A stretch of 57,737 bases of DNA from Pinibacter soli. Lineage in GTDB: Bacteria > Bacteroidota > Bacteroidia > Chitinophagales > Chitinophagaceae. The notes beneath the pieces were generated by a model. The model did not search any database and was not told the DNA's origin. It was given only the letters and a program-made list of their open reading frames with translations. Position 1 is the stretch's first letter; every line of letters begins with the position of its first letter. The translations under genes were made by a program, and so were the position numbers. Where the stretch lies: positions 1-57,737 of the forward strand of contig NZ_JASBRG010000007.1 of NCBI RefSeq assembly GCF_029961145.1, given 5' to 3'. Positions 10,901-19,072 of this stretch are shown here, in pieces.

Positions 10901-11762
10901 TTTTGAGATGTTGTACATCCCATAGTTCTGTAAAAGCATCACGATGTACAGGTGGTGTTTTAAAGATGTTATGATATTCGGAATTGTAATGAAAGATATA
11001 TTTGCGACCGGGGCTCATCAGCCATTGGCCGCCCTTATAGGCTTTGCTCGTATCATTATAGCTTGCAACTTCTGCATCTGTTAGAAAGTTGAGGAGCCTG
11101 TATTTTGTTACATATAAAGAAGCTGCATGATTCAGTGCTGTAAATACAGTGATCAGCAAAGTGCTGTCTGACACAAATGCGATAAAGGTCTCCGCCTCTG
11201 TTGTAGTGTCCTCATAGCGGGTTAGTTGTTTAAGTAACTTTGAAGTAGTTGCATTGTAAATATTAATCGGTGCATCTGACACAGACTTCAGGTCGCCGTC
11301 AGCATTGTATTTTTTTATTTTAATGGAATGGGAGGCGATCCATTTGCCGTTTGGGCTGAGTGTGGCGGTTTCGTTTCCTTTCAGGCCCGTGTTCAATGAC
11401 TTGCCCGTTTCAATGTCCCAAAGATAAAATGCCTGGTTGTTGAATTCGTTCCAGACATCGCCAATTTCCAGCACGGGTGCGGGAGCACCGATGACCTGTT
11501 TGCCATCATTGGTAAAAGATGCGTTGGTGTATACAACACCATTGCCGCCCAACTCTGTAGTTAATTTCTGACTAAAGGCATCCCATATTTTTATGATACC
11601 GTCATCGCTTGTTGTTACCAGTTGTTTGCCATCTGCACTGAACCTTGCTGAATTTACTTTTTTCAAATGTCCCTTTTGCAAAACGAGAGAAGGCGATTGT
11701 GCATTTCCATGCATAAAGGATAACACTAAAAGCAGCAAAGAAAAAAGTTTGGTACACATCAT
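7992..11762 (-). CDS. Exported WD40-propeller protein with a C-terminal caspase (C14) domain
   Basis: A 1256-residue predicted cysteine protease. A Sec signal peptide (residues 1-22, ending GNAQ) is followed by WD40-type blades such as ARFSADGKQLVTTSDDG ... IKIWDA, with further copies near FSPNDKFLVTGHQDGNLSLWD and YTPDSKYIYTWCEGGTLTKWD. A beta-sandwich-like linker (about 870-980) leads to the caspase fold from about residue 990 (YFIGIGINNY). The catalytic dyad is intact: His1060 in SFSGHG and Cys1112 in LLLLDACHSGE. Caspase homologues cut after acidic or basic residues, and the WD40 part normally binds protein partners. It is the second gene of an operon with another caspase gene, 16 bases apart. 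Export is unusual, since most bacterial WD40-caspases are cytoplasmic. Substrate and trigger are unknown. Confidence 0.88.
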   Translation of the reverse strand: MMCTKLFSLLLLVLSFMHGNAQSPSLVLQKGHLKKVNSARFSADGKQLVTTSDDGIIKIWDAFSQKLTTELGGNGVVYTNASFTNDGKQVIGAPAPVLEIGDVWNEFNNQAFYLWDIETGKSLNTGLKGNETATLSPNGKWIASHSIKIKKYNADGDLKSVSDAPINIYNATTSKLLKQLTRYEDTTTEAETFIAFVSDSTLLITVFTALNHAASLYVTKYRLLNFLTDAEVASYNDTSKAYKGGQWLMSPGRKYIFHYNSEYHNIFKTPPVHRDAFTELWDVQHLKMVCRLPVALEHCSFNKNDSAMLMTYLVSRPDRPDTPPVAKMVRFTLRDSMQTLMPQDAYDNAVITTSGNGQLYYAAAQMTLYDHDTLCRISIFNNAHKMISHCDIKNPVSAMTFSPNDKFLVTGHQDGNLSLWDFTDSIAKEIANSINVIDPVTLMHTSSFSPKVWYVTRSMFGMQNVNSIDKLTFIPSPSSTILNVQYLFKDKYSILDLGENFQSNGMLMIINNDTPSIIKEIPYNTHSDTKLLIGNDCNTPEKPGENKRFIKLNYPGLQSFTVKTTSSDMVNPRRHMGPPTVTLMFGMLKSNKGTDTTLLFADGTNIPYNNELRSYITKYDVPYAISKAAPKSVVTPISTKQEYLFFPMPIISDDGKYLIGTFEDGDSRSNPGYTYCQDLRGNIVFKTPLSFNGEKLGSITNKYITSPNKKTACLLADPMLSVGAHFARIINAQNGTPLYNLKMRTAGVVNGAVYTPDSKYIYTWCEGGTLTKWDLANGREVFTMVFFKDHDYAIISPEGYYFISSRTDTKYLNFKLNGKLYNFNQFDLQFNRPDKVLETIGSNDHRLINEYYKAWQDRIKKNGFTEKDFNNKTLHVPSVVVNAENIQPFTPTQQLTLTFTISDSLYNIKSYNIFINDVPLNGINGKQLMNASHIANITQTVLLSEGMNKIEMTCTNENAASSRKEALYVTYTPNKPLSSKIYFIGIGINNYSAHSSFVDLSYCVKDIRDLTAALKQKFGNKMLIDTLMNEAATKENILALKQKLMNASVDDKVIVSFSGHGMVDPQHPDDFYFVTGNTDVNDPSLNGISYAQLEELLDSIPARKKLLLLDACHSGESDGSMNTSANNIPGTKKGNDDKDKNKAGSIEILDVAENNDPSQSSSTDIFKLMKEAFVDIRRNNGAYVLSAAQSNESAGEGGGITNGWFTSCIIAQLQQNSKMSINELSTKVNQCVSAKSGGNQNTDNRQELAEFNWQLW

Positions 11763-11778
11763 ACTGTTCCGTCTTTTT

Positions 11779-14073
11779 TTATCGAGTAATTATATCCACC
11801 CGCTTCAGCATCCAATGATCAAATGATTTGATATCACCTCTTTGTCCCGGGCCTTCTTCATTCAGCAGCGCTTCCAGTGGATTGTCGCTCAACTCTGGCT
11901 CGTCGCCTTTTACAACGCCTCTGCGGGTAAAAATATCGCGATTGGTTACAGGCTCTCGCAGTGCGATAAAAACGTAGTGATAAATTCCCGCTGTGGTATG
12001 TCTTACCGTAGCAAGATGATAAAAACTCGTGTCAGACAAAATATTATTGGGATAAGTGAGAATACTTGTTCGCGGTTGCGGATACAGTAAATAGGTGTTG
12101 CCTTTGGGATCGATCGACATTACATAAATAAACAGCGGCGTTGTTTTATCAGTCGCCAATGTTGCACCTGCATCTTTCTCAATGCCAATGTCAAGCTTAT
12201 CCTCAGTGCCGGATTTGCCCGTTGTTTGATCATCTGCTTTTTGCTTACTATTGATATTTTTTATTGCAAGGTGAAAAGGAAATATCATGGACTTATCGGG
12301 GGGAGGCGATGTCATCGATAACCAATTTGCCAATACCGACAGTCGTCTTAGTCTTTCGGCTAAGCTATCAACAGGATAAGTATTGCCGCCGGCAAAAAAA
12401 TCCGTTACTGCAGTAAGCCCATTTCCTTTATTTGCATCTTTACTTAGAATTGTTTTTTCCCAGCCGAAAACAATATTGTTCGCGTTGTTTGTAAAATGCC
12501 CTGCAAGCATGTAGTCCGCTGCTGCAGGGGTATTCACAACTTTGAAGTTTCTGTTTTTTTCAACAGACAATTTCGCCCGCAGTTGTTCTACCAAAGCAGC
12601 AGGCGGCGGCAATTGTAAATATGCACTGCGGCATTTTGCAGCATTAATAAGGTTGTTGAGCGTTGTTGCATCAGGACTGCTAAACGTAAAAGTTTCCATA
12701 ACTCCGTCTCTGTTTAATTTCCAGCCGTTGCTATAAAATAGAACAGCATCGGGGAAGTTTTGAAACGAAGGATTCATCCACTGGTAGCCGGGATTGCTTT
12801 GCTGATACAACGTTTTTGCTTTGGCCACCACATCATCATAAACATCCTGAGACAACCCATTGCCAAGAAATACTTTTAGCGGAGGATCAGGGTTTGTCAG
12901 TTTTTTCAGTATGGTAAAATTCAATGCAGTCAGATCAGTCGCTTTCCATTTATTGCTTTGATTGATCACCATTACTTCTGTTTCCGTAAAGCCAACATTC
13001 GTTACTTTGATACTGTCTTTTGTTTTGGTGTCTACGAGTATATCGTCGTTTAAAATATCGTCAGTAAAGCCTGCCGTTATCACCGGCAGCTGTTTGGCGG
13101 AGCAATCGGTGCACTTAAGTGAATAAAACGCTTTTTTTATTTGCGCGGGTGCACTGCCGATAAGATTTTGCCTGCGTCGCCGGGCGGCTTCTATATTCGG
13201 AGTTTGTTGTTTGTTCATAAGCCGCAGCTTTGATACAGTTCTGTCAAGCAGTACATCGATCGGTGCCTGGCTCCATTCCGTAACGGATCTGCAAAAATTA
13301 ATAGTAAAAGCGCCATAATATATTTTCGGAGCCACCTGTGCTTCACTTGCAATTTCATTATCCTGGCAAGAGCCAATCGTGAGTGCGTTTGACTGACCAA
13401 GCATGCGTGTTGTGGCTGCACCTGCGCTTATGAATTTTCCCGGTTCCAGTGATGGCTTTACTTCCCTTGCTGAATCAGCTTCGAATATCGTACTGCCGCG
13501 TGTGTTGGTCGCGCTATGGCAGCAATCAGTTATCACCGTAAGCACAACACCTTTGTCAGTAAAGCCCGAAAATATTTTATTCAGTTCTGCACTGTTAAAG
13601 TCGGGAACGCCCGGTTTTGCTATATCTGCGGACAGTATAGTATTGCGGTAACCTTTGCCGGTTCTTAATTGATTGTCGTTTGCCGACTCATATTCATAAC
13701 TGCCATGACCAGAGTAGAAGAACACAATGAAATCGCCCTTTTGGCATTTGGTCAGTAGCTTGTTGAACGTTTCCAGTATCGCTGCTCGTGAAGCTTCCTG
13801 ATCACGCAGGATGGTTACGTTTTCCGGCAGGAAGCCGTAATATTTTATAAACAGCTTTGAGATCGTATCAACATCATTTAGGCATCCATTGAGGTTTTTG
13901 ATGCCGCGGTCCTTGCATATCTGGCAGGTAGCAGGATTAACATTGGCGAGGTAGTTATTGATACCCACGCAAAACATGTATTGATTGCCTTTCGCGTTTC
14001 TTTGTGTTTGCGTTTGGGGAAACACAAATTGGCAGAGCAATAAAAAGCAGCATGACAAAAAACATGATCGCAT
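11779..14073 (-). CDS. Exported caspase-family (C14) protein with a DUF4384-like C-terminus
   Basis: A 764-residue protein, first gene of the leftward caspase operon. It has a cysteine-rich Sec signal peptide (residues 1-20, ending FVFPQ). The caspase p20-like domain spans about 31-270: CVGINNY, then YSGHGSY (His123) and ITDCCHSA (Cys185), so both catalytic residues are present. The middle part (about 300-600) is not recognised. Near the C-terminus (about 640-730) LFIYVMSIDPKGNTYLLYPQP resembles the DUF4384 domain often found on bacterial caspases. It may be periplasmic and partner the WD40-caspase downstream. Upstream, 221 bases separate it from the divergent TPR membrane protein. A metacaspase-like role in signalling or cell death is plausible but unproven. 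Confidence 0.85.
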   Translation of the reverse strand: MRSCFLSCCFLLLCQFVFPQTQTQRNAKGNQYMFCVGINNYLANVNPATCQICKDRGIKNLNGCLNDVDTISKLFIKYYGFLPENVTILRDQEASRAAILETFNKLLTKCQKGDFIVFFYSGHGSYEYESANDNQLRTGKGYRNTILSADIAKPGVPDFNSAELNKIFSGFTDKGVVLTVITDCCHSATNTRGSTIFEADSAREVKPSLEPGKFISAGAATTRMLGQSNALTIGSCQDNEIASEAQVAPKIYYGAFTINFCRSVTEWSQAPIDVLLDRTVSKLRLMNKQQTPNIEAARRRRQNLIGSAPAQIKKAFYSLKCTDCSAKQLPVITAGFTDDILNDDILVDTKTKDSIKVTNVGFTETEVMVINQSNKWKATDLTALNFTILKKLTNPDPPLKVFLGNGLSQDVYDDVVAKAKTLYQQSNPGYQWMNPSFQNFPDAVLFYSNGWKLNRDGVMETFTFSSPDATTLNNLINAAKCRSAYLQLPPPAALVEQLRAKLSVEKNRNFKVVNTPAAADYMLAGHFTNNANNIVFGWEKTILSKDANKGNGLTAVTDFFAGGNTYPVDSLAERLRRLSVLANWLSMTSPPPDKSMIFPFHLAIKNINSKQKADDQTTGKSGTEDKLDIGIEKDAGATLATDKTTPLFIYVMSIDPKGNTYLLYPQPRTSILTYPNNILSDTSFYHLATVRHTTAGIYHYVFIALREPVTNRDIFTRRGVVKGDEPELSDNPLEALLNEEGPGQRGDIKSFDHWMLKRVDIITR

Positions 14074-14294
14074 AGTAAGTGGGCATTAGTGGCTTGAAAA
14101 AAGAAAGTGCTAACAGGAAGATCTCTGAGGCTGTTTTTTACAATAGGAGAAAGGAAATGTAAGCGTGGTGCGGTGTTTGCTGCACGCACTCCACACTAAT
14201 ATACAATTATTCCGTCACCACAACAAGCACTTAACCAACAACAAATTCAGCGGATAAATGTTAATTTACATATACATCACCATACGCAGCTTCA

Positions 14295-15758
14295 ATGAAA
14301 AAATGGAACCTCACCTTCATACTGCTATTAAACATGCTATTTGTGTTTGCGCAAAGACGTGAAATTGATAGTTTGTCTTCGCTGTTGAGAACAGAAAAAA
14401 CAGATCTGGGAAGGATAAAAATATTAAATGTACTTAGCTATCTCTATCAGGATTCCAAACCCGATTCTGCACTATTGCTGGCCCAAAGGGCATGGTTTTT
14501 ATCGAGAAAAAATAGCGATATAGCTGGAGAGTCTAATGCGATGAGTCAAATGGCTATTGCTTATAAAAGTCTTGGTAATTTTACTAAATCACTCGAATAT
14601 TCAATCGTAAAATTGAAGATGGACGAGGCGCGAAAATTGCCTGTAAACCTTACTGTCAGCTACCTTTATATCGCTTCGCTATATGCCGCATCAAAAGATT
14701 TTGATAAGGCGCTGTTGTACGCAAAAAAAGCGGATTCAATTATCAGTGACCATTCGCAAGTAAAAAGACCAGACTCTATAACTCAAAAACTGAAAAGTTA
14801 TGAGCCTTATTGCTTTGTTAGCATCGGTGATATTTTTGAGAAAAAGGACATGCTCGACTCTGCAATTTTGTATACTCAAAAGTGCCTCGATATAAGCACG
14901 CAAAAGCATGACACCTTGTTGATTGGAACCGCACTCAATAATCTTGGAAACATTTATAGAAAATTGGGGAACGACTCGTTAGCACTGAAAAACTATCGTG
15001 CAGGTATACCTTTTATTTTGGCTAACAGTGATTACTCTACCTATACGGAAAGTACGCTGGGTATGGCCCAGGTGTTTGATCACATGGGAAAGCGGGACTC
15101 AGCTTTCCAATATGGCAAACGTTCTTTTTCGGTTGCAGGTGCCAACCAGTTTATTGTAAAAAGTCTTAGTGCTATTAATTTTTTGTCAGGATTGTATAAG
15201 AAAGACAATAGTATCGATAGCGCATATGCTTATCTCGAGATGGCCGGTTCGTTAAAAGATTCTATTGAAAGCGCAGAGAAAGTACGTGAACTGCAAAACA
15301 TGACTACCGCGGAGCAGGTAAGACAAGCAGAATTGGAACAACAACGACAGGAGCAAATAATAGACAGAAAAGAAAAACTGCAGTTGCTTTTTATAGGAAT
15401 CATGATTCCTATTTTCTTCTTGATAAGCATACTCATCAGTAGGAGAAAAGTGCACAAAAGACTGATCGAATTTATGGGCGTTGTTTCTGTGTTGCTATTC
15501 TTCGAATACATAACATTGTTGCTGCATCCGTTTATTGCAGAAAAATCGCATCACTCGCCGATAATTGAGATTGTTGTTTTTGTTGCGATCGCAGCCATCA
15601 TCACACCGGCGCACCACAGAATTCAACACTGGTTATTAAAGAAATTAGGAGAATACAATTACTTAAAGCATCACAAGGCAATAGAGGAAGGTGAGGAAAA
15701 TGAAGAAGATATCACTGAAGAAGGCACAAACGAAGCCATGCCTGGTCCAGTGATATAG
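14295..15758 (+). CDS. TPR protein with C-terminal membrane segments
   Basis: A 487-residue protein. It begins with a signal peptide or anchor (MKKWNLTFILLLNMLFVFAQ), followed by about six TPR-like helix pairs between residues 30 and 330, such as ALNNLGNIYRKLGNDSLALKNY. A Gln/Glu-rich coiled coil (about 330-370) and three hydrophobic segments (about 370-390, 397-418, 425-445) follow, and then a highly acidic tail. The layout is that of Bacteroidota TPR sensor histidine kinases, but no HisKA or HATPase domain is present; only membrane helices and a short cytosolic tail remain. It is transcribed divergently from the caspase operon, so a shared regulatory region is possible. The function is not recognised; a sensor or scaffold role is inference. 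Confidence 0.75.
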   Translation: MKKWNLTFILLLNMLFVFAQRREIDSLSSLLRTEKTDLGRIKILNVLSYLYQDSKPDSALLLAQRAWFLSRKNSDIAGESNAMSQMAIAYKSLGNFTKSLEYSIVKLKMDEARKLPVNLTVSYLYIASLYAASKDFDKALLYAKKADSIISDHSQVKRPDSITQKLKSYEPYCFVSIGDIFEKKDMLDSAILYTQKCLDISTQKHDTLLIGTALNNLGNIYRKLGNDSLALKNYRAGIPFILANSDYSTYTESTLGMAQVFDHMGKRDSAFQYGKRSFSVAGANQFIVKSLSAINFLSGLYKKDNSIDSAYAYLEMAGSLKDSIESAEKVRELQNMTTAEQVRQAELEQQRQEQIIDRKEKLQLLFIGIMIPIFFLISILISRRKVHKRLIEFMGVVSVLLFFEYITLLLHPFIAEKSHHSPIIEIVVFVAIAAIITPAHHRIQHWLLKKLGEYNYLKHHKAIEEGEENEEDITEEGTNEAMPGPVI

Positions 15759-15776
15759 TCAGTATAAAAATTTAGG

Positions 15777-16007
15777 TCAATTCGATGGTTGTGGAACTTT
15801 GATTTCTCTTCCGGTGTCAGAAGGTTTTGTAGTGTCGGCGGGCATGATCATTTTGGTCGTATCTGCCGGTTTCATCATAGTGTCCGTGGCGGAATCAGCT
15901 TTTTTCTCTTCGGTACTTGCATTGTTATTACAACTATAAATGCCAGCAATAAATACAACTGCCAGCAATAATGCCGGCCTGAAAGCCTGATGTGGTTTGG
16001 TTGTCAT
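15777..16007 (-). CDS. Small lipoprotein with PADTTK repeats
   Basis: A 76-residue predicted lipoprotein. The hydrophobic segment ALLLAVVFIAGIYSC ends in a lipobox with Cys26. The mature part is low-complexity, rich in Asp, Thr and Lys, with near-repeats KPADTTK / MPADTTK / KPSDTG. Such short lipoproteins are common in Bacteroidota and mostly uncharacterised. It lies tail-to-tail with the TPR gene, 18 bases apart. The coding call rests on the lipobox and the frame; no function can be given. Confidence 0.6.
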   Translation of the reverse strand: MTTKPHQAFRPALLLAVVFIAGIYSCNNNASTEEKKADSATDTMMKPADTTKMIMPADTTKPSDTGREIKVPQPSN

Positions 16008-16264
16008 TTTGGTTTAATTTTCTCTAATGTAGTGTTATTATTTTGCGGATGCAAGTCTATAAAGGAGTCGGGAAGAGTTTAGACAATCCTCTTTCGTTGC
16101 TGTCTGACAATGGCGGACGGGCTGGTTTTTTACATCTATATCGTATGCCCTTCACTGTAGACAAGGAAACGATCTGCCTGCAACGGCTCATTGGCGACCC
16201 GAAAAAATCAGAATTTCTTCAGAATTGACAAATACATTCGTAGAGTTCAGCAATTTACGAAAGG

Positions 16265-16373
16265 TTTAATTTGACGTTCCAACAAAAATCTTGATTACAA
16301 GTTTTTAAGGGTGAAAGCTGGTGCTTTCATTTCGTCAAAAATAACCGGGGCTTTTCAAGGCCCCGGTTTTTTA
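16265..16373 (+). ncRNA. Possible small RNA ending in an intrinsic terminator
   Basis: Within the 447-base gap 16008-16454, a hairpin with perfect arms TGAAAGC (16312-16318) and GCTTTCA (16323-16329) lies 13 bases before a strong terminator (16343-16373). No gene ends just upstream on this strand: the nearest stop is at 15758. A TTGAC motif at 16271 could be part of its promoter. This suggests a short independent transcript, or a premature terminator in the leader of the TonB receptor gene. The 5' end given is a guess. Confidence 0.35.
16343..16373 (+). terminator. Strong intrinsic terminator, orphan
   Basis: Arms AACCGGGGC (16343-16351) and GCCCCGGTT (16360-16368) are followed by a T-rich run. 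It sits 585 bases after the nearest upstream plus-strand stop and 82 bases before the next start, so it probably ends a small transcript. Confidence 0.75.
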
Positions 16374-16427
16374 TTTACCGCTGGTCAAAAATCATTCTTA
16401 ATTCGGAAAGTTTCCAGATTTGACGCT

Positions 16428-16435
16428 TAGGTTTG
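16428..16435 (+). promoter_or_regulatory. -7 box of the TonB-dependent receptor gene
   Basis: TAGGTTTG matches the Bacteroidota TAnnTTTG consensus and lies 20 bases before the ATG at 16455, downstream of the orphan terminator. The gene therefore appears to have its own promoter and a very short leader. No clear TTG is seen at -33. Confidence 0.42.
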
Positions 16436-16454
16436 CTGCCGGAAAAAAATCAGA

Positions 16455-18938
16455 ATGAGGAATTTGCTTTTGACGCTCAGCGTATTGTTTTGTTGCAACA
16501 TCTTATTTGCGCAGCACACCGGTGGAAAACAGGATGTGGGAAAAATATCCGGTCGCGTAACCGATGCGGCTTCACATGATCCGCTCGAGTATGCGACGAT
16601 CACTGTTTTGGACAGTTTCAGCAATAAAACAATAACCGGAAGCACCTCTGCAAAAGACGGACATTTTACCGTTGAAGATATTTCCGCAGGGCGATATCGC
16701 GTTACCATTGAATGCATCGGTTATAAGCCTGCAACTCTTTCTGGTATTGAGGTGACGAAGAACGGCAATACTACTTTGAAAAACATTTTACTGTATAAAG
16801 AGGCTCAAAGCCTTGCAGAAGTGACGGTTACGGCACGTCCAAAGCTTGTTGAGAATAAGATCGACAAGATGATATTTAACGCAGAAAAAGATATCACTTC
16901 AGCAGGTGGTGTTGCTGCAGACGTACTCAAAAAAGTGCCACAGGTTTCTATAGATGTTGATGGAAACGTGCAGCTGGCGGGAAATGGCGGCATCCGCTTT
17001 TTGATCAACGGACGTCCGTCTACGGCGTTCGGCAGCGACATTGCGGATGTACTGCAGTCTATCCCTGCAAGCCAGATTAAGAGCATTGAAGTGATCACCA
17101 ATCCCGGCGCCAGATACGATGCGCAGGGTATGGGCGGCATTATTAATATCATTCTGAAAAGCAGCAAGGCCAAGGGTTACAATGGCAACCTTTCGCTTAC
17201 AGCCGGCACTCGTGCAGAAAACGGATCCTTTAATTTCAATGCAAGGAAAGATAATTTCTCTGTAAATGCATTTGTAGGCGGCAACGCAAGACTCAAAGTA
17301 AACACACCTTACACCAGCGCCAGAAATTCAATTGACACAGTGAGTAAAACCACTGCCACATTGTTGCAGGATGGTAATACAAACGTAAAACGCAAGGGTG
17401 CTGAAGCCGGCCTGGGCATTGACTGGACATGGAAAAAATACAACAGCATCGCGGCGTCTGTTAACTACAATATGTACGGGGTAGAAAATGGAGGCGCTGT
17501 AAACCAGTTGCAGCAACTGTTTGATGCCAATAGCAATCCTCTTGCCAATATTGCAACGCTGAATAACAGAAACACGAAAAACAATTTTCACGGTACTGAT
17601 ATTGCGCTCAATTACAAACGTACTTTCGCGAGAGACGATCAGGAGTTAAGCCTCTCGGCAAATACGAGTCTTGGGCATTCGCACATCAACGCCAATAACC
17701 TGCAGTACGCCATGCCGCAGGATTCGCTGATGTCCGGCACTATGAACACCAATCCCGGTAAAGAATATCAAACGCAAATAGCACTGGATTACAGCCAGCC
17801 CATAGCAAAGAAGGTTATGCTGGGATTAGGACTTAAAACTACATTTCTTGATATTGCAAGCGATGCTGATGTGCTTGGTTATTATCCGGTTCAAAAGGCT
17901 TATTACTATGACAGTTCTCTGTCTAATAATCTTGATTATCATCAAAAAGTGTATGCCGCGTATGCAGAATTGAGTTTTCCTGTTGCGCATCTTTTTGATG
18001 TAAAAGTGGGCAGCCGCTATGAGCGTACAGAAACTTCTTCTTACTATTCCAACGCTCAGAAACAAGTAGCGACGCCGGCTTACGGCACTTTTGTCCCTTC
18101 TATATTTTTATCGAAGCAAATAGGCGAGAGGCAGCATGTTAAACTCAGCTATTCAAAAAGAATTGAAAGGCCCGACTACGGCGATCTCAATCCTTTCATT
18201 AATACAAGTGATCCTAAAAATATTACCGCAGGAAATCCGTACCTGAAACCAGAGATCGGTCATCGCGTGGAAGCAGGCTATAGCTATGATTTCGGTAAAG
18301 GAAATTCCGTTTCGCTAACAGCTTTCTACAGGCACAACATGAATGATATTCAACCGTACGTTACCTATTATCCTTCCCTGCAGGTAGGAGATACAACTTA
18401 CTACAATGTCTCTGTAAGCACACGTGAAAACGTAGGTGTAGAAGACAATACAGGCGTCAACATATTTGCAGATGTTTTTCCTGTATCAAAGCTTGAGTTC
18501 CGTTCCAACCTTTCATTTTATCACCGTAAGATCGATAACCAGATAGATGTTGGCCAAAGCCGCACATCCTTTAACTACAGGATCAATGCGAATGTGACGT
18601 ACGAGTTTGCCAGTACATTGACTGCAGAATTTTTCGGCAACTTTAATTCTGCGAGAAACGAAGTGCAGGGAAAATACCCTTCCTTCGCAACGTATAGTTT
18701 TGCCGTACGCAAAATGTTCTGGAACAAAAAAGGAAGCCTTGCGTTGAGCGCCAATAATCCTTTTAGCGAATATGTAACACAAAGGACAGAGTTATACGGG
18801 TCTAATTTCACTACCACATCTATACGCAAAATTCCTTACCGTTCTGTGTCTTTAAACTTCACATGGAAGTTTGGGTCGCTTGTATTCAAAAAGGAAAAAG
18901 AGAAAGAAGGACAGGGGGATGATAATGGAGGCATTTAG
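16455..18938 (+). CDS. TonB-dependent outer-membrane receptor, CarboxypepD_reg/OMP_b-brl_3 type
   Basis: An 827-residue outer-membrane protein. The signal peptide ends near LFAQ (residues 1-20). A carboxypeptidase-regulatory-like domain (about 30-115, ISGRVTDA ... ATITVLD) leads to the plug (about 120-235) with GIRFLINGRPS and YDAQGMGGIINIIL, then a 22-strand-type barrel ending in a long acidic and lysine-rich tail. Such receptors differ from SusC in lacking the SusC signature and a SusD partner; known members take up siderophores, peptides or other ligands. It stands alone, with its own -7 box and a terminator at 19020. The ligand is unknown. Confidence 0.88.
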   Translation: MRNLLLTLSVLFCCNILFAQHTGGKQDVGKISGRVTDAASHDPLEYATITVLDSFSNKTITGSTSAKDGHFTVEDISAGRYRVTIECIGYKPATLSGIEVTKNGNTTLKNILLYKEAQSLAEVTVTARPKLVENKIDKMIFNAEKDITSAGGVAADVLKKVPQVSIDVDGNVQLAGNGGIRFLINGRPSTAFGSDIADVLQSIPASQIKSIEVITNPGARYDAQGMGGIINIILKSSKAKGYNGNLSLTAGTRAENGSFNFNARKDNFSVNAFVGGNARLKVNTPYTSARNSIDTVSKTTATLLQDGNTNVKRKGAEAGLGIDWTWKKYNSIAASVNYNMYGVENGGAVNQLQQLFDANSNPLANIATLNNRNTKNNFHGTDIALNYKRTFARDDQELSLSANTSLGHSHINANNLQYAMPQDSLMSGTMNTNPGKEYQTQIALDYSQPIAKKVMLGLGLKTTFLDIASDADVLGYYPVQKAYYYDSSLSNNLDYHQKVYAAYAELSFPVAHLFDVKVGSRYERTETSSYYSNAQKQVATPAYGTFVPSIFLSKQIGERQHVKLSYSKRIERPDYGDLNPFINTSDPKNITAGNPYLKPEIGHRVEAGYSYDFGKGNSVSLTAFYRHNMNDIQPYVTYYPSLQVGDTTYYNVSVSTRENVGVEDNTGVNIFADVFPVSKLEFRSNLSFYHRKIDNQIDVGQSRTSFNYRINANVTYEFASTLTAEFFGNFNSARNEVQGKYPSFATYSFAVRKMFWNKKGSLALSANNPFSEYVTQRTELYGSNFTTTSIRKIPYRSVSLNFTWKFGSLVFKKEKEKEGQGDDNGGI

Positions 18939-18951
18939 AAATACAGTAAGC

Positions 18952-18988
18952 ACACTGATGACGCTGATTAAACTGATTTACGCTGATC
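18952..18988. repeat. ACGCTGATTAAACTGATTT-type repeat, copy 1
   Basis: A run of ACTGAT words just after the receptor stop. The 19-base core ACGCTGATTAAACTGATTT recurs exactly at 21182-21200, 2.2 kb away, preceded by GATG in both copies. Confidence 0.55.
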
Positions 18989-19019
18989 TTTATCCCAGTT
19001 GTTACATACTTGATAAAAG

Positions 19020-19041
19020 AGTCCCGCCCAGGGACTTTTTT
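19020..19041 (+). terminator. Terminator after the TonB receptor gene
   Basis: Six-base arms AGTCCC (19020-19025) and GGGACT (19031-19036) with loop GCCCA and a run of T. It lies between the convergent receptor gene and the unknown gene at 19073. Confidence 0.65.
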
Positions 19042-19072
19042 ATGGAAAGACTTACGTGCGCCTGATCGGACA

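Noticed and set aside
8043-10974. Plus-strand frames opposite the WD40-caspase gene
   Set aside because: The opposite strand has a continuous 1256-codon frame with intact domains; these are shadows.
7992-15758. Caspase operon as a phage-defence island
   Set aside because: No nucleotide-sensing, STAND ATPase, nuclease or integrase genes are nearby, and both proteins are exported, so defence is only a guess.
15777-15971. Plus-strand 60-codon frame opposite the small lipoprotein
   Set aside because: The minus-strand frame has a clear lipobox; the plus-strand one has no features.
16043-16228. 61-codon plus-strand frame before the orphan terminator
   Set aside because: No ribosome site, signal or recognisable motif, and no codon pattern like the neighbours; the terminator is better explained by a small RNA.
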